A stretch of DNA of 64,000 nt from assembly GCA_045531965.1 (NCBI GenBank), contig JAZSFA010000097.1:20393-84392 (forward strand), written 5' to 3'. This document shows positions 9,750 through 18,367 of this stretch, in pieces. The position numbers were made by a program, and so were the translations under genes. The notes beneath the pieces were generated by a model that was not told where the DNA came from, ran no database searches, and was given only the letters and a program-made list of their open reading frames with translations. The stretch's first letter is position 1, and each line of letters begins with the position of its first letter. Origin of the DNA: CAMEON01 sp045531965. GTDB taxonomy: Bacteria > Bacillota > Clostridia > Oscillospirales > CAG-272.

Positions 9750-12104
9750 TTATTCGGCGTTTTCATCAAGGGTGATTTGTCCCTTGAACTTCTTGATCTG
9801 TTCACACAGCAGGTCATAGTAGAAGGTACCGTGAATCACCGAAGGTTCCAAATCCTTGGACACCTCGGGAGAGGGCTGCTCACCCGTTGTCCATTCGTTC
9901 CAAGAAATAAGGATAACCATACCTGCACCCAAATCGTTGGCTCGTTGGAACTGTTTCTTAAGGGTCATACCGTTGTCACGTCCGTTGGCAGGAATGTATC
10001 CACTGTCACCTTCAGAACCTTGAGCGCGGCTAGCGGCGGTGCAGGTCACGCACTCCACCCGCCCATTCAGCGTGGAGTAGGTCTGCAGACCTCTTTCCTC
10101 CCAGCTCCACCATTGGTTACGGCTGGACATATCTCTGGGGTTAAACAAGCCACTCTGTTGACCGACGTACCCCGTAGCCCAACGGATGATAAAGCGGTCA
10201 TCCCTCCAATTAGGACGGGTGCCATATTGGTTGGGAGTTGCGCCATAGCACATAAGCAACGGTTTTTCGCGATAATGGAAGTACATATCGGGGTATTTTT
10301 CCACATAAGAAGAATAGATCTGATCCACCTTCTTTTGGTGATTACCATTTGTGACATTCTCTATACCCGAATGACCCGGTCCAGCAAAGATACAGATCTT
10401 GGGTGCACCCTCGATGGTAGACCAAATTTCAAAAAGAAGATCGGTGGCTTCCTCGATCATGCGGAAGTCGGACAGGGAATCCCGCATGGTGGCGGGGTCG
10501 TAGGTGGTGTTGTTGGTCCAATCTACGAAGACAAAGTCCACGCCCGCATCACGCAGCAGCTCGGCATGCTTGGCAATCATATCACGGTTGTCAGAGTAAT
10601 AGTTTCCGTAAAGGGGGGTGTCCCATGTGTTTTTGCCCCAGGTGATGATCTTGGTACAAAGCCATGTGGAGTAGGCAATTCCGACCAAACGTTCTTCATA
10701 AGGCGTCTCCTCGTACACGCCAACACCTGTCTTCTCGATTTCCACGTCATCGTAGTTATAGATAATATCCTTGTAAAGCTGATAGCGGTCGGTCATCGCC
10801 TGCTTACGCTCGTCCGTGAGCGCGTTGGCATTGACAGATACGTAGACAGACGTGTCAGAAGGGGTAACGGTATAGCCCATCCAACGGGCAAGATAGTCGA
10901 CAGAAATGAGGATGGCATTCTTACGTCCTACAGTAGTGGGACAAGCGTAGGTTTTTCCGTTAAGATCTACCTTTGGAGAACCCACGGTATAGGTCAAGGT
11001 AGCTTCATCACGGGTAAGGATGGCCGTGGTTCCGTCATCCGAGATAACGCACTTGAAGCCCAAAAGGGTGGCGGCAGCCTTCGCGTCCATCAGGGCTACG
11101 CCGTCATGAAGGGTGATAGGATACTCGGTTTTGATTTGTGTCTTGTCGCAGAGCAGATAGTTGTAGCCGTCCTTCAGCTCAGTAAGCGTATCGGCAGGTG
11201 CGTAAGGAATAATCGTACCGGTTTCAAGACTCATGGATTTGGTTGTTGAATCGGCAAAGTGAGACATAGTACGAACATATCCCAACGTATCGCCATGGGC
11301 AATACGTTGCAAATCTTTTGTGCGGGCAATTTCAGCACTTTGGGTATCATAGACAGCCAAAGTATCCCCCTCCACTATTGCCTTCGCAATGAGCGCGCCG
11401 TTGACGTAGCACTCAATAGTGGTGCCATCGTCTTTGAAAGTGACGTTCAGACCATCCTTGGCGTTGAAGCTGTAATTGCTTCTGATAAGCTTTGTAAAGC
11501 CGTTTTTGACATGAACGTACACCGAGTTGCCTGAAAATGTAAACCACAGACCGCTATCGATGTAGAGGTGATCCGAGCGGGTGACGCGGCAGCCAAACAT
11601 GATAGCGCGGACATCGCTTACCGTGCCATGGTTTGTTAATGAAGCCTTGGCGGTATACGGCTCAACCAAAGTGTGAGAAAAACCTACACTATTCCAACCC
11701 TCGGTCGTGAGATTCAGACCGGCTTCATCCACCACATAGTCCTTATTGGAAGTAAAAACCAACGCGTTGTCATTTTTCAACTGACTATAAGTATAATCGG
11801 CAAAGTTGTAGTTAAGATTCAAACGGGCATCGGTTCCTGTCATGAGAGAAGTCAAACCAATATCCTCATAGGCAGGGACTTCCAACTCAATGGGTGGCTC
11901 GGTTTCAACTTCAGGCTCGGTCGCTTCCTCGGTGGGGGGCTCTGTAGGATCAGAAGTAAGTGCTTCCGTGGGCAACTCAGTGCCGGGCAGAGTTACCAAA
12001 GGTTCAGTTGAACCGTTGGTTTCGGTATCACCGTCACCGCTTGTGCAGGCAGCGGTAGACAGAAGCATGAGAGCGGCAAGAATACCGCAAAGCAGTTTTT
12101 TCAT
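9750..12104 (-). CDS. Lipoprotein with LamG-like, amine-oxidase-N-like and GH99-like domains
   Basis: 784 residues. The signal ends in a lipobox STAAC with the lipidated Cys at residue 20, followed by a Thr/Glu/Pro-rich linker (about 21-75). A beta-sandwich LamG-like region covers about 85-300. A segment at about 310-430 resembles the copper-amine-oxidase N-terminal-like domain seen in Firmicutes surface proteins. A GH99/GH71-like catalytic domain covers about 465-770. That domain repeats the motifs of the downstream paralogue, including SWNEWTTGEQ with Thr in place of the expected second Glu. It is likely an exported enzyme attacking alpha-linked glycans at the cell surface. It starts at an ATG behind AAAGGAG and is transcribed from a consensus promoter at 12187-12215. 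Confidence 0.75.
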   Translation of the reverse strand: MKKLLCGILAALMLLSTAACTSGDGDTETNGSTEPLVTLPGTELPTEALTSDPTEPPTEEATEPEVETEPPIELEVPAYEDIGLTSLMTGTDARLNLNYNFADYTYSQLKNDNALVFTSNKDYVVDEAGLNLTTEGWNSVGFSHTLVEPYTAKASLTNHGTVSDVRAIMFGCRVTRSDHLYIDSGLWFTFSGNSVYVHVKNGFTKLIRSNYSFNAKDGLNVTFKDDGTTIECYVNGALIAKAIVEGDTLAVYDTQSAEIARTKDLQRIAHGDTLGYVRTMSHFADSTTKSMSLETGTIIPYAPADTLTELKDGYNYLLCDKTQIKTEYPITLHDGVALMDAKAAATLLGFKCVISDDGTTAILTRDEATLTYTVGSPKVDLNGKTYACPTTVGRKNAILISVDYLARWMGYTVTPSDTSVYVSVNANALTDERKQAMTDRYQLYKDIIYNYDDVEIEKTGVGVYEETPYEERLVGIAYSTWLCTKIITWGKNTWDTPLYGNYYSDNRDMIAKHAELLRDAGVDFVFVDWTNNTTYDPATMRDSLSDFRMIEEATDLLFEIWSTIEGAPKICIFAGPGHSGIENVTNGNHQKKVDQIYSSYVEKYPDMYFHYREKPLLMCYGATPNQYGTRPNWRDDRFIIRWATGYVGQQSGLFNPRDMSSRNQWWSWEERGLQTYSTLNGRVECVTCTAASRAQGSEGDSGYIPANGRDNGMTLKKQFQRANDLGAGMVILISWNEWTTGEQPSPEVSKDLEPSVIHGTFYYDLLCEQIKKFKGQITLDENAE

Positions 12105-12186
12105 TACATTAACTCCTTTAAAATAATTTGAGCATCACATATACGATTCATAAGATCAAGAGAGCGGTCTCCTTAGTTATACCACC

Positions 12187-12215
12187 ATTATAGCACACAG
12201 CCATTTCGTTGTCAA
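12187..12215 (-). promoter_or_regulatory. Consensus promoter of the GH99-like operon
   Basis: Perfect TTGACA (12210-12215), 17-bp spacer and TATAAT (12187-12192) on the minus strand. The ten bases GGTGGTATAA immediately downstream of the -10 recur at the -10 of the araC-type gene (13206-13215), a possible shared operator. Confidence 0.85.
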
Positions 12216-12343
12216 TGATATATCTCTTCGATTGTGATAGCTTTTTCGCACACCATGGCACTGTTGACCGAGACCACACCGTTATTCTTAGCAACGTGCT
12301 ATCACCAGTTTTTACTCAACAAGACCTCTTGGGGGCAAATTCT

Positions 12344-13171
12344 TCAGGCTTCCGTATTCATATGGCTACGTTGCATTCGTTTTTCGTGAAAAGACGGCGA
12401 ATGACCGAAAAAAGTATGATAATTACGATAAAAAGTCGTGTAATCGCCAAATCCGCATCGTTCACAAACGATGGTTGGCTTCTCTCCTGCAGATATCATT
12501 TTCTGCGCCATGAGAAGCCTTTTTTCCAGTATATAATTTTTCGGAGTCCGGTGCAGCTCTTTTTGAAACATACGAAAAAGATAACTTTCACTCACGAACA
12601 AAAACGCGGCAATTTCTTGGACGGTTTGAAGGGTACACAGGTTTTCGTTGATATATTTGAGCGCCTTTGAAATCATGGGAGACATCGCGGTAGCATTAGT
12701 TTTTTGGAGATGAGGAAACATGGCAACATTATAAAACAGTTCGGATAGCAGGTGAGCCATAATTTTTTCAAAGGTTTCCGGAGCGTTGCTTTGCCTGTAA
12801 AAGTCACTTTTTTCAAAAATATCCTCAATAATCCGATTTCCGTGAATATTGACCACTTCCACATCCTCGGGAATCAATCCTGCACTCTCCACGCCGTGCT
12901 TTTCGGCATCAAAAAGAATATCGTAGCGTTCATATGTAGCAGGCGCATCGATCTGAATAAAATGATACCGGAGGGGACGTATGAGAATCAAATCCCCCTT
13001 CTTCAGCTTGTATTTTCTATCCTCGATGATGTGCGTGGCATCACCGTCTAAAAAATAAATCAACTCGTAAGCATTATGTGTATGCATGGAATAAGTATCA
13101 CAGGGTAGATTTTCAGATATTTCATGTTTAAAAAATATTCTTTCGGCTGTCTGTAAATAATCGTTTTTCAT
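12344..13171 (-). CDS. AraC-family transcriptional regulator
   Basis: 275 residues. The N-terminal half is a cupin-type sensor with the His-rich strand pattern typical of AraC ligand pockets (SMHTHNAYELIYFLDG near residue 30). The C-terminal 100 residues carry two helix-turn-helix units, the first with SESYLFRMFQKEL, the second with CGFGDYTTFYRNYHTFFGHSP. The frame extends 21 codons further upstream, but that stretch overlaps the gene's own -35 and -10. I therefore place the start at 13171, behind GAGG. It sits between the GH99-like genes (same strand) and the divergent oxidoreductase/nag operon, so it probably controls one or both in response to a sugar. No ligand can be deduced. Confidence 0.85.
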   Translation of the reverse strand: MKNDYLQTAERIFFKHEISENLPCDTYSMHTHNAYELIYFLDGDATHIIEDRKYKLKKGDLILIRPLRYHFIQIDAPATYERYDILFDAEKHGVESAGLIPEDVEVVNIHGNRIIEDIFEKSDFYRQSNAPETFEKIMAHLLSELFYNVAMFPHLQKTNATAMSPMISKALKYINENLCTLQTVQEIAAFLFVSESYLFRMFQKELHRTPKNYILEKRLLMAQKMISAGEKPTIVCERCGFGDYTTFYRNYHTFFGHSPSFHEKRMQRSHMNTEA

Positions 13172-13205
13172 TGTGAGGCCCTCTTTGAAGCATTCTATGT
13201 CGTTT

Positions 13206-13234
13206 ATTATACCACCGTTGTTCATTTGTTGCAA
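13206..13234 (-). promoter_or_regulatory. Promoter of araC-type gene
   Basis: TTGCAA (13229-13234), 17-bp spacer, perfect TATAAT (13206-13211), minus strand. It overlaps the upstream extension of the araC frame, which decides the start at 13171. Confidence 0.75.
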
Positions 13235-13256
13235 TCTGTATTTTCAGATATCACTA

Positions 13257-13285
13257 TTTACTTTTCAAAAAAAATATTGTATAAT
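13257..13285 (+). promoter_or_regulatory. Promoter of oxidoreductase/nag operon
   Basis: Perfect TATAAT at 13280-13285 with a poor -35 (TTTACT, 13257-13262) at 17-bp spacing. A weak -35 next to an AraC-type gene fits a promoter that needs activation. It is back to back with the araC promoter, 22 bp away. Confidence 0.65.
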
Positions 13286-13317
13286 ACATAAAAGAATACT
13301 TACAAAGGAGTTGCCAA

Positions 13318-14388
13318 ATGAAAAAACTGAACGTTGCCATCATCGGTCAAGGACGAAGCGGTAAGGATATCCACGGTACATACTATCGCAGTGAAAACAA
13401 TCGCTACTTCTCTGTCAAGTACGTTGTGGAAGCCGATGCTTTCCGTCGTCAGGTGTCGGAGGAACTCTATCCCGGCTGTCGTAGCCTTTCGGATTATACC
13501 GAGTTGTTTGCTTTTGATGATATTGATCTTGTTATCAACGCCACTTATTCCGACATGCACTATCCCATCACCAAGGATCTTTTGCTGCACGGAAAAAACG
13601 TTTTGGTAGAAAAACCCTTCGCCCGCTCGCGGTATGAGTGCGACGAGCTCATGCGTATCGCCGAACAGCAGGGCGTGATCCTTGCTGTATTCCAACAGAC
13701 CTTTTTCGCCCCCTTCTATCAGTTTACCTACGATATCATTCGTTCGGGCAAGTTGGGAGACGTGAAGCAGATCAACATCCGCTACAACGGCTTTGCCCGC
13801 CGTTGGGACTGGCAGACCCTACAGAAGAAATGCGCGGGCAGTACCTACAATACGGGCCCCCATCCCATTGGTATGGGATTGGGTTTTTTTGATTTCGACC
13901 CTAACGTGCGGGTGGCATACAGCAAGTTGGATACTGCGCTCACCAGCGGGGACGCCGACGATTACGCCAAAATCCTTCTGACCGCACCGAACCATCCCCT
14001 TGTAGATATTGAGATTACCTCGATTGACGCCTACTCGGGGTATAACCTGAAAGTTTTGGGTACCAAAGGCACCCTCAAGGTAACGCCGAATGCCTATGAG
14101 ATGACCTACATCGTGGACGGTGAGAATCCCGACCGTCCCGTGGTTGAAACCTTCCTCCACGATGATGCCGGAAATCCCATCTATTGCTCGGAACCGCTCA
14201 TCAAGCACGTGGAGGCAGACAACTTCAACGGAAGCGCCTTTGACGTGGGAACAGCAACCCTCTACGAACAGCTCTACTACAAAATTACTGAAGGACGGGA
14301 GATGACCGTCACAGCAAAAATGGCGGCGGCCGTCATTTCGGTCATTGAGGAGGTTCACGCCGCAAATCCCCTACCCCTTAAGTATTAA
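13318..14388 (+). CDS. Gfo/Idh/MocA-family NAD(P)-dependent oxidoreductase
   Basis: 356 residues. The N-terminal Rossmann fold begins NVAIIGQGRSGKDIH (glycine-rich nucleotide loop) and contains VEKPFARS near residue 102, the EKP motif typical of the family. The C-terminal alpha/beta domain is of normal family size. These enzymes oxidise or reduce hydroxyls of sugars and cyclitols, and the particular substrate cannot be read from sequence. It is the first gene of a tightly spaced operon (12, 13, 0 and 2 bases between genes) that ends in NagB-like and NagA proteins, suggesting a role in converting an unusual amino-sugar or glycan unit. AAAGGAG precedes the ATG. No signal peptide. Confidence 0.85.
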   Translation: MKKLNVAIIGQGRSGKDIHGTYYRSENNRYFSVKYVVEADAFRRQVSEELYPGCRSLSDYTELFAFDDIDLVINATYSDMHYPITKDLLLHGKNVLVEKPFARSRYECDELMRIAEQQGVILAVFQQTFFAPFYQFTYDIIRSGKLGDVKQINIRYNGFARRWDWQTLQKKCAGSTYNTGPHPIGMGLGFFDFDPNVRVAYSKLDTALTSGDADDYAKILLTAPNHPLVDIEITSIDAYSGYNLKVLGTKGTLKVTPNAYEMTYIVDGENPDRPVVETFLHDDAGNPIYCSEPLIKHVEADNFNGSAFDVGTATLYEQLYYKITEGREMTVTAKMAAAVISVIEEVHAANPLPLKY

Positions 14389-14400
14389 GGAGATGACAAC

Positions 14401-15270
14401 ATGAAAAAAATCGCCATTCTCGGATGCGAAAACTCTCACGCCGATGCTTTCCTGTCTTTCATCAAGGGAAAAGAGGAATTTTCCGACGTAGAAGTCGTAG
14501 GCGTATATAGCGACCATACCGAGGCAGCCGAAAAGCTGCATGAGAACTTTGACGTTCCTGTCATGAAGCATTACGCCGATGCTGTTGGAGAAATCGACGG
14601 TCTGATCATCACAGCACGACACGGGGGCAGTCACTATAAGTTCGCACGCCCCTACATCGAAAGCGGTATTCCCATGTTCATTGATAAGCCCATTACCATC
14701 AGCGAGGAAGATGCCGTTGCGTTTATGAAAGCGTTGAAGACTCGAGGTGTCCGTATCTCCGGAGGCTCATCGCTCAAGCAGGATGCCTACGTCGGACAGC
14801 TCAAATGTGATGTTGCCAACGAGGTCGGGGGCAAGACTTTAGGCGGATATGTCCGTGCGCCCTATCAAAGAGAAAACCCCTACGGGGGATTCTACTTCTA
14901 TGCCCAACATCTGGTTGAAATGGTCTGTGAGATTTTTGGAAGATTCCCTCTGTCCGTGACCGCTCGTCAAAACGGCGCCAATCTGCACGTGCTGTTTCAT
15001 TACGAAAGCTACGATTGCGTAGGACTTTTCTGCGACAACAGCTACCATTACTACGCCGCCCGTATGGCGGAAGTAGGTTCCACAGGTTATGAAATCCCCT
15101 CCACAAACGATTGGTTTTACAGAGAGTTCCGAGAATTCTACGGTATTCTCTCGGGCGGAAATCAAATCATCGGCTACGATGAATTCATATCCCCTGTTAT
15201 GATCATGAATGCCATCATGCGTTCTTTGGAGAGCGGGAAAGAAGAACTGATCCCCAAGATTTGCCTGTAA
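14401..15270 (+). CDS. Gfo/Idh/MocA-like oxidoreductase with atypical nucleotide loop
   Basis: 289 residues, shorter than the usual 330-390. It starts IAILGCENSHADAF, where family members normally have G-x-G-x-x-G, so two of three loop glycines are replaced. The later FIDKPITIS keeps the family's Lys-Pro motif (DKP rather than EKP). The fold is likely retained, but cofactor use is uncertain. It lies 12 bases after the first oxidoreductase and is preceded by AAGGAG, so the two may form a redox pair acting on one intermediate. This is inference. Confidence 0.75.
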   Translation: MKKIAILGCENSHADAFLSFIKGKEEFSDVEVVGVYSDHTEAAEKLHENFDVPVMKHYADAVGEIDGLIITARHGGSHYKFARPYIESGIPMFIDKPITISEEDAVAFMKALKTRGVRISGGSSLKQDAYVGQLKCDVANEVGGKTLGGYVRAPYQRENPYGGFYFYAQHLVEMVCEIFGRFPLSVTARQNGANLHVLFHYESYDCVGLFCDNSYHYYAARMAEVGSTGYEIPSTNDWFYREFREFYGILSGGNQIIGYDEFISPVMIMNAIMRSLESGKEELIPKICL

Positions 15271-15283
15271 GGAGATCCTACCT

Positions 15284-16126
15284 ATGAGCCATTGCATACT
15301 ATCTGCGTTTGCGGATGAATACGCCGCATCTTTTGAGAAACAGTTGTATGGACTTCGTCAATTTGGGATTGACTATATCGAAATCCGTCACGTAGATGGC
15401 AAAAACATATCACTTCTATCTGACAATGAAGTCAAGGAAGCCAAGAAAAAATTGGATGCTTTGGGCATTCAGGTGTCCGCTATCGGTTCACCCTTAGGAA
15501 AAATCCACTTAGACGAAGACATAGGGGCGCATTTGGAGATGGCAAGGCAAATTTTTGAAGCCGCCAACGTGATGGAAGCGAAATACGTGCGCGTATTCAG
15601 CTTCTACGCACCGAGTGGAAAAAGCATCGGACGCATGAAGAATCAAGTGCTGGATGAACTTGACAAGCTCATCGCTTTAGCAAGTGAATACGGCATTACG
15701 CTGTGCCACGAAAATGAAGCGAACATATACGGTGAAACCCCAGAACGTTGTCGAGAGCTGTTAGACAGTTTCGACGGGCAACTCAAATGTGTATTTGATA
15801 TGGGAAATTTTGTTTTGGAAGGTGTGGATCCCTACCCTGAAGCTTACAGGCTCCTGCAAAAGGATATCGTCTATTTCCACATCAAGGATGCATTGGCAGC
15901 GGGAGCCGTCGTGCCTCCCGGTAAGGGAGAGGCAAGGATCAGAGAAATACTCTCGGCACATAAACTATATGCAACCGAGGATTTTTTCGTATCTCTTGAG
16001 CCACATCTGCAAACCTTTTCGGGACTCAATGCGCTCGTTGGTCGTTCCTTCGAAAATCCTTATCAATACCCGAATGCCGAAAGTGCTTTTGCCGATGCTG
16101 TTGTGAAATGTAAGGAGTTACTGTAA
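15284..16126 (+). CDS. Sugar phosphate isomerase/epimerase-like TIM-barrel protein
   Basis: 280 residues, of the AP-endonuclease-2/xylose-isomerase-like TIM-barrel group (IolE, IolH, hydroxypyruvate isomerase). Expected metal-ligand segments are visible: CHENEANIYGE near residue 147, CVFDMGNFVLEG near 175, YFHIKDAL near 205 and SLEPH near 243. Proteins of this group often accompany Gfo/Idh oxidoreductases in sugar oxidation-epimerisation pathways. It is cytoplasmic, 13 bases after the preceding gene, with its own AAGGAG. The precise reaction is unknown. Confidence 0.8.
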   Translation: MSHCILSAFADEYAASFEKQLYGLRQFGIDYIEIRHVDGKNISLLSDNEVKEAKKKLDALGIQVSAIGSPLGKIHLDEDIGAHLEMARQIFEAANVMEAKYVRVFSFYAPSGKSIGRMKNQVLDELDKLIALASEYGITLCHENEANIYGETPERCRELLDSFDGQLKCVFDMGNFVLEGVDPYPEAYRLLQKDIVYFHIKDALAAGAVVPPGKGEARIREILSAHKLYATEDFFVSLEPHLQTFSGLNALVGRSFENPYQYPNAESAFADAVVKCKELL

Positions 16127-16891
16127 ATGAGAATCATAAAAAAAGATTTGTTATCTGTCAAAATATTTGAAACCAGAGCAGACATGGGAATGTCCGCTGC
16201 CATGGACGTTAAGGCGTGTATCCTTTCCCTTCTTAAGACCAAAGAAACCCTCAATATGATCTTTGCCGCTGCACCTTCACAAAACGAGGTGTTGGCTTCT
16301 CTGGTCGCGGATCCCGACATTCCTTGGAATCGTATCAACGCTTTCCACATGGATGAATACGTAGGGCTCTCTCCAAGTGCCCCTCAAGGATTCGGAAACT
16401 TCTTGAAGGATCATATTTTCGGCTTGGTGTCTTTCAGGAGCATTCACTATATAGATATCGCAGCACCTGATGCTGAGGCAGAATGCGCTCGCTACACTGC
16501 CCTTCTGAAGCAGTATCCCACAGATATTGTGATCATGGGCATTGGCGAGAACGGTCATATTGCTTTCAACGATCCGCCCGTGGCAGACTTCAACGACCCC
16601 AAGGCGGTCAAGACCGTGGCTCTCGACGAAATCTGCCGCAACCAGCAGGTACATGACGGTTGCTTTGCCCGTATTGAAGACGTCCCCCAATCAGCCATTA
16701 CTCTGACTGTTCCCACCTTGTTTGCAGGAAAGCATCTCTTCTGTATCGTCCCCGCCCAAACCAAAGCGGCGGCCGTTCGTGCCACGCTGACCGACAAGAT
16801 TGGGGAACAATGCCCAGCCACCATTCTGCGCCGCCACACGAGCGCAGTACTGTATTTGGACGGCGACAGCAGTGCCCTTCTTCAAAGCTAA
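16127..16891 (+). CDS. Glucosamine-6-phosphate deaminase-like protein
   Basis: 254 residues. It belongs to the NagB/6-phosphogluconolactonase superfamily, shown by FHMDEYVGL near residue 75 and MGIGENGHIAFNDPP near 137. NagB converts glucosamine-6-phosphate to fructose-6-phosphate plus ammonia. Compared with E. coli NagB (NDGHIAFNE), the catalytic Asp of the loop is Asn and the following Glu is Asp, so this belongs to a divergent subgroup whose substrate may differ. The start codon follows the stop of the preceding gene directly, and AAGGAG lies inside that gene's last codons. NagA follows two bases later, which supports amino-sugar breakdown. Confidence 0.8.
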   Translation: MRIIKKDLLSVKIFETRADMGMSAAMDVKACILSLLKTKETLNMIFAAAPSQNEVLASLVADPDIPWNRINAFHMDEYVGLSPSAPQGFGNFLKDHIFGLVSFRSIHYIDIAAPDAEAECARYTALLKQYPTDIVIMGIGENGHIAFNDPPVADFNDPKAVKTVALDEICRNQQVHDGCFARIEDVPQSAITLTVPTLFAGKHLFCIVPAQTKAAAVRATLTDKIGEQCPATILRRHTSAVLYLDGDSSALLQS

Positions 16892-16893
16892 TC

Positions 16894-18054
16894 ATGAAAA
16901 GAATCAAGAGTGATCGAATCATACTGCCCGACGGATTATTTAGCGGGTACATTTATTTTAAAAACGACAGGATCACCGACGTGTCCGCTTCCAACTGCCC
17001 GGTCAGTCAGGAATACGATGCCACAGGTTACTACGTCAGCCCGGGGTTCATCGATATTCACACCCATGGCGGTGGTGGAAATCCCTTTGAAGGGAGCGTG
17101 GATGAGATCATCGCCGGATGCAACTTCCATTTGAAGCACGGAACCACCGCCATATGTCCCACAGTCTCAGCTGCGGAGTTTTCCAGCATGGCACGCTCTG
17201 TTGAAAACATCCGTCAAGCCATGGCAGATCCTCGCGTGCGTGGAACCATCCTCGGTGCCCATTTGGAGGGTCCCTATCTATCCACAAAGCAAACAGGCGC
17301 ACAGTGCGCTGATTTCATCACTGCGCCTCGAAGAGATGACTATCTACCTCTGCTGGAAAAATATGCCGACGTGATTGCCCGCTGGAGCTACGCCCCGGAA
17401 AACGACACAGGAGAGGACTTTGTCAAGGCATTAAAGCGATACGGTGTGGTAGCATCCGCGGGTCATACCGACGCGATTTACGACGATATATTAAGAGCCA
17501 TGGAGAGCGGCTGCTGTCTTATCACCCATCTGTATTCCTGCACTTCCACCATCACCAGGGATCACGGATTCCGCAGGCTCGGCGTCATCGAAACTGCCTA
17601 TCTCTTGAAGGATTTGTTTGTAGAGATCATCTGTGACGGCAAACACCTGCCCCCGGAACTGATCAGACTGATCTATCAGATCAAAGGCGCGGACAGGATC
17701 GCCCTGGTAACCGACAGTCTGTCTTTGGCGGGGACAGATCAGACTCACGGCTTCATGCAAAGCACTGAATTTATCATCGAGGATGGTGTCTGCAAACTGA
17801 TGGATCGCAGCGCCTTTGCGGGTAGCATCGCCACGGCAGACAGGCTGGTTCGCGTTGCCGCTCGCGAGGCGGGGATTCCGCTGACAGATGCCGTCAAAAT
17901 GATAACCGCTACGCCCGCGAAAATCATGAACCTCCCTCACAAGGGACAGATCGCGGCGGGAATGGATGCGGATTTCGTGGTGTTTGACGGGGATATCCAA
18001 ATCAAAAACGTCTTTGCCAACGGGGTCATGGTTGATCAGGAATCGTTGGACTGA
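16894..18054 (+). CDS. nagA: N-acetylglucosamine-6-phosphate deacetylase
   Basis: 386 residues, the usual NagA length. Amidohydrolase signatures in order are DIHTHGGGG near residue 57, GAHLEGPYLS near 125 (metal-binding Glu), SAGHTDAIYDD near 190, ITHLYSCTST near 213 and LVTDSLSLAGT near 272 (catalytic Asp). It removes acetate from N-acetylglucosamine-6-phosphate, feeding the NagB-like enzyme encoded just upstream. I chose the ATG at 16894, two bases after the nagB-like stop. An in-frame start at 16810 would overlap that gene by 27 codons and adds no conserved sequence. A terminator follows at 18132. Confidence 0.88.
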   Translation: MKRIKSDRIILPDGLFSGYIYFKNDRITDVSASNCPVSQEYDATGYYVSPGFIDIHTHGGGGNPFEGSVDEIIAGCNFHLKHGTTAICPTVSAAEFSSMARSVENIRQAMADPRVRGTILGAHLEGPYLSTKQTGAQCADFITAPRRDDYLPLLEKYADVIARWSYAPENDTGEDFVKALKRYGVVASAGHTDAIYDDILRAMESGCCLITHLYSCTSTITRDHGFRRLGVIETAYLLKDLFVEIICDGKHLPPELIRLIYQIKGADRIALVTDSLSLAGTDQTHGFMQSTEFIIEDGVCKLMDRSAFAGSIATADRLVRVAAREAGIPLTDAVKMITATPAKIMNLPHKGQIAAGMDADFVVFDGDIQIKNVFANGVMVDQESLD

Positions 18055-18131
18055 AAAGCAAGGCGAGCCAAACGTGAAATTTTGGGTGCCGGTTTCGTCC
18101 CTGCGCTTCTTATGAGCGGTGCATCATATCA

Positions 18132-18165
18132 AAAAATCGGAGGCTCTATGGAGCCTTCGATTTTT
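18132..18165 (+). terminator. Terminator of the nag operon
   Basis: 15-bp stem with one G-T wobble (18132-18146 with 18151-18165), loop TATG, A-rich left and T-rich right arm. The 78 bases before it and the 104 after it, up to the next promoter, hold no supported gene. Confidence 0.8.
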
Positions 18166-18269
18166 GATTCTACAGTAAATTTTGCTTTTGATGATCCGCA
18201 CTTTGAGCCTTACATCAGACGTTGGCAAGCATATTTGACCCAATTATCATATAAATCGAACAAAATTGA

Positions 18270-18298
18270 TTGACAAATCTTCGAAAAAGTGCTATTAT
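18270..18298 (+). promoter_or_regulatory. Promoter of metallo-beta-lactamase lipoprotein gene
   Basis: Perfect TTGACA (18270-18275), 17-bp spacer, TATTAT (18293-18298). Confidence 0.8.
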
Positions 18299-18367
18299 TT
18301 GTATAAACAAAAATATCACCTATCCGCACCGCTTACGGTGCAGATGTGAGCACAGAAAGGATTGACC

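Noticed and set aside
9540..11249. Long plus-strand frame opposite the GH99-like genes
   Set aside because: Shadow frame; the minus strand has clear domains, promoter and terminator.
18082..18273. 63-codon plus-strand frame after nagA
   Set aside because: It runs through the terminator hairpin at 18132-18165 and has no ribosome site.
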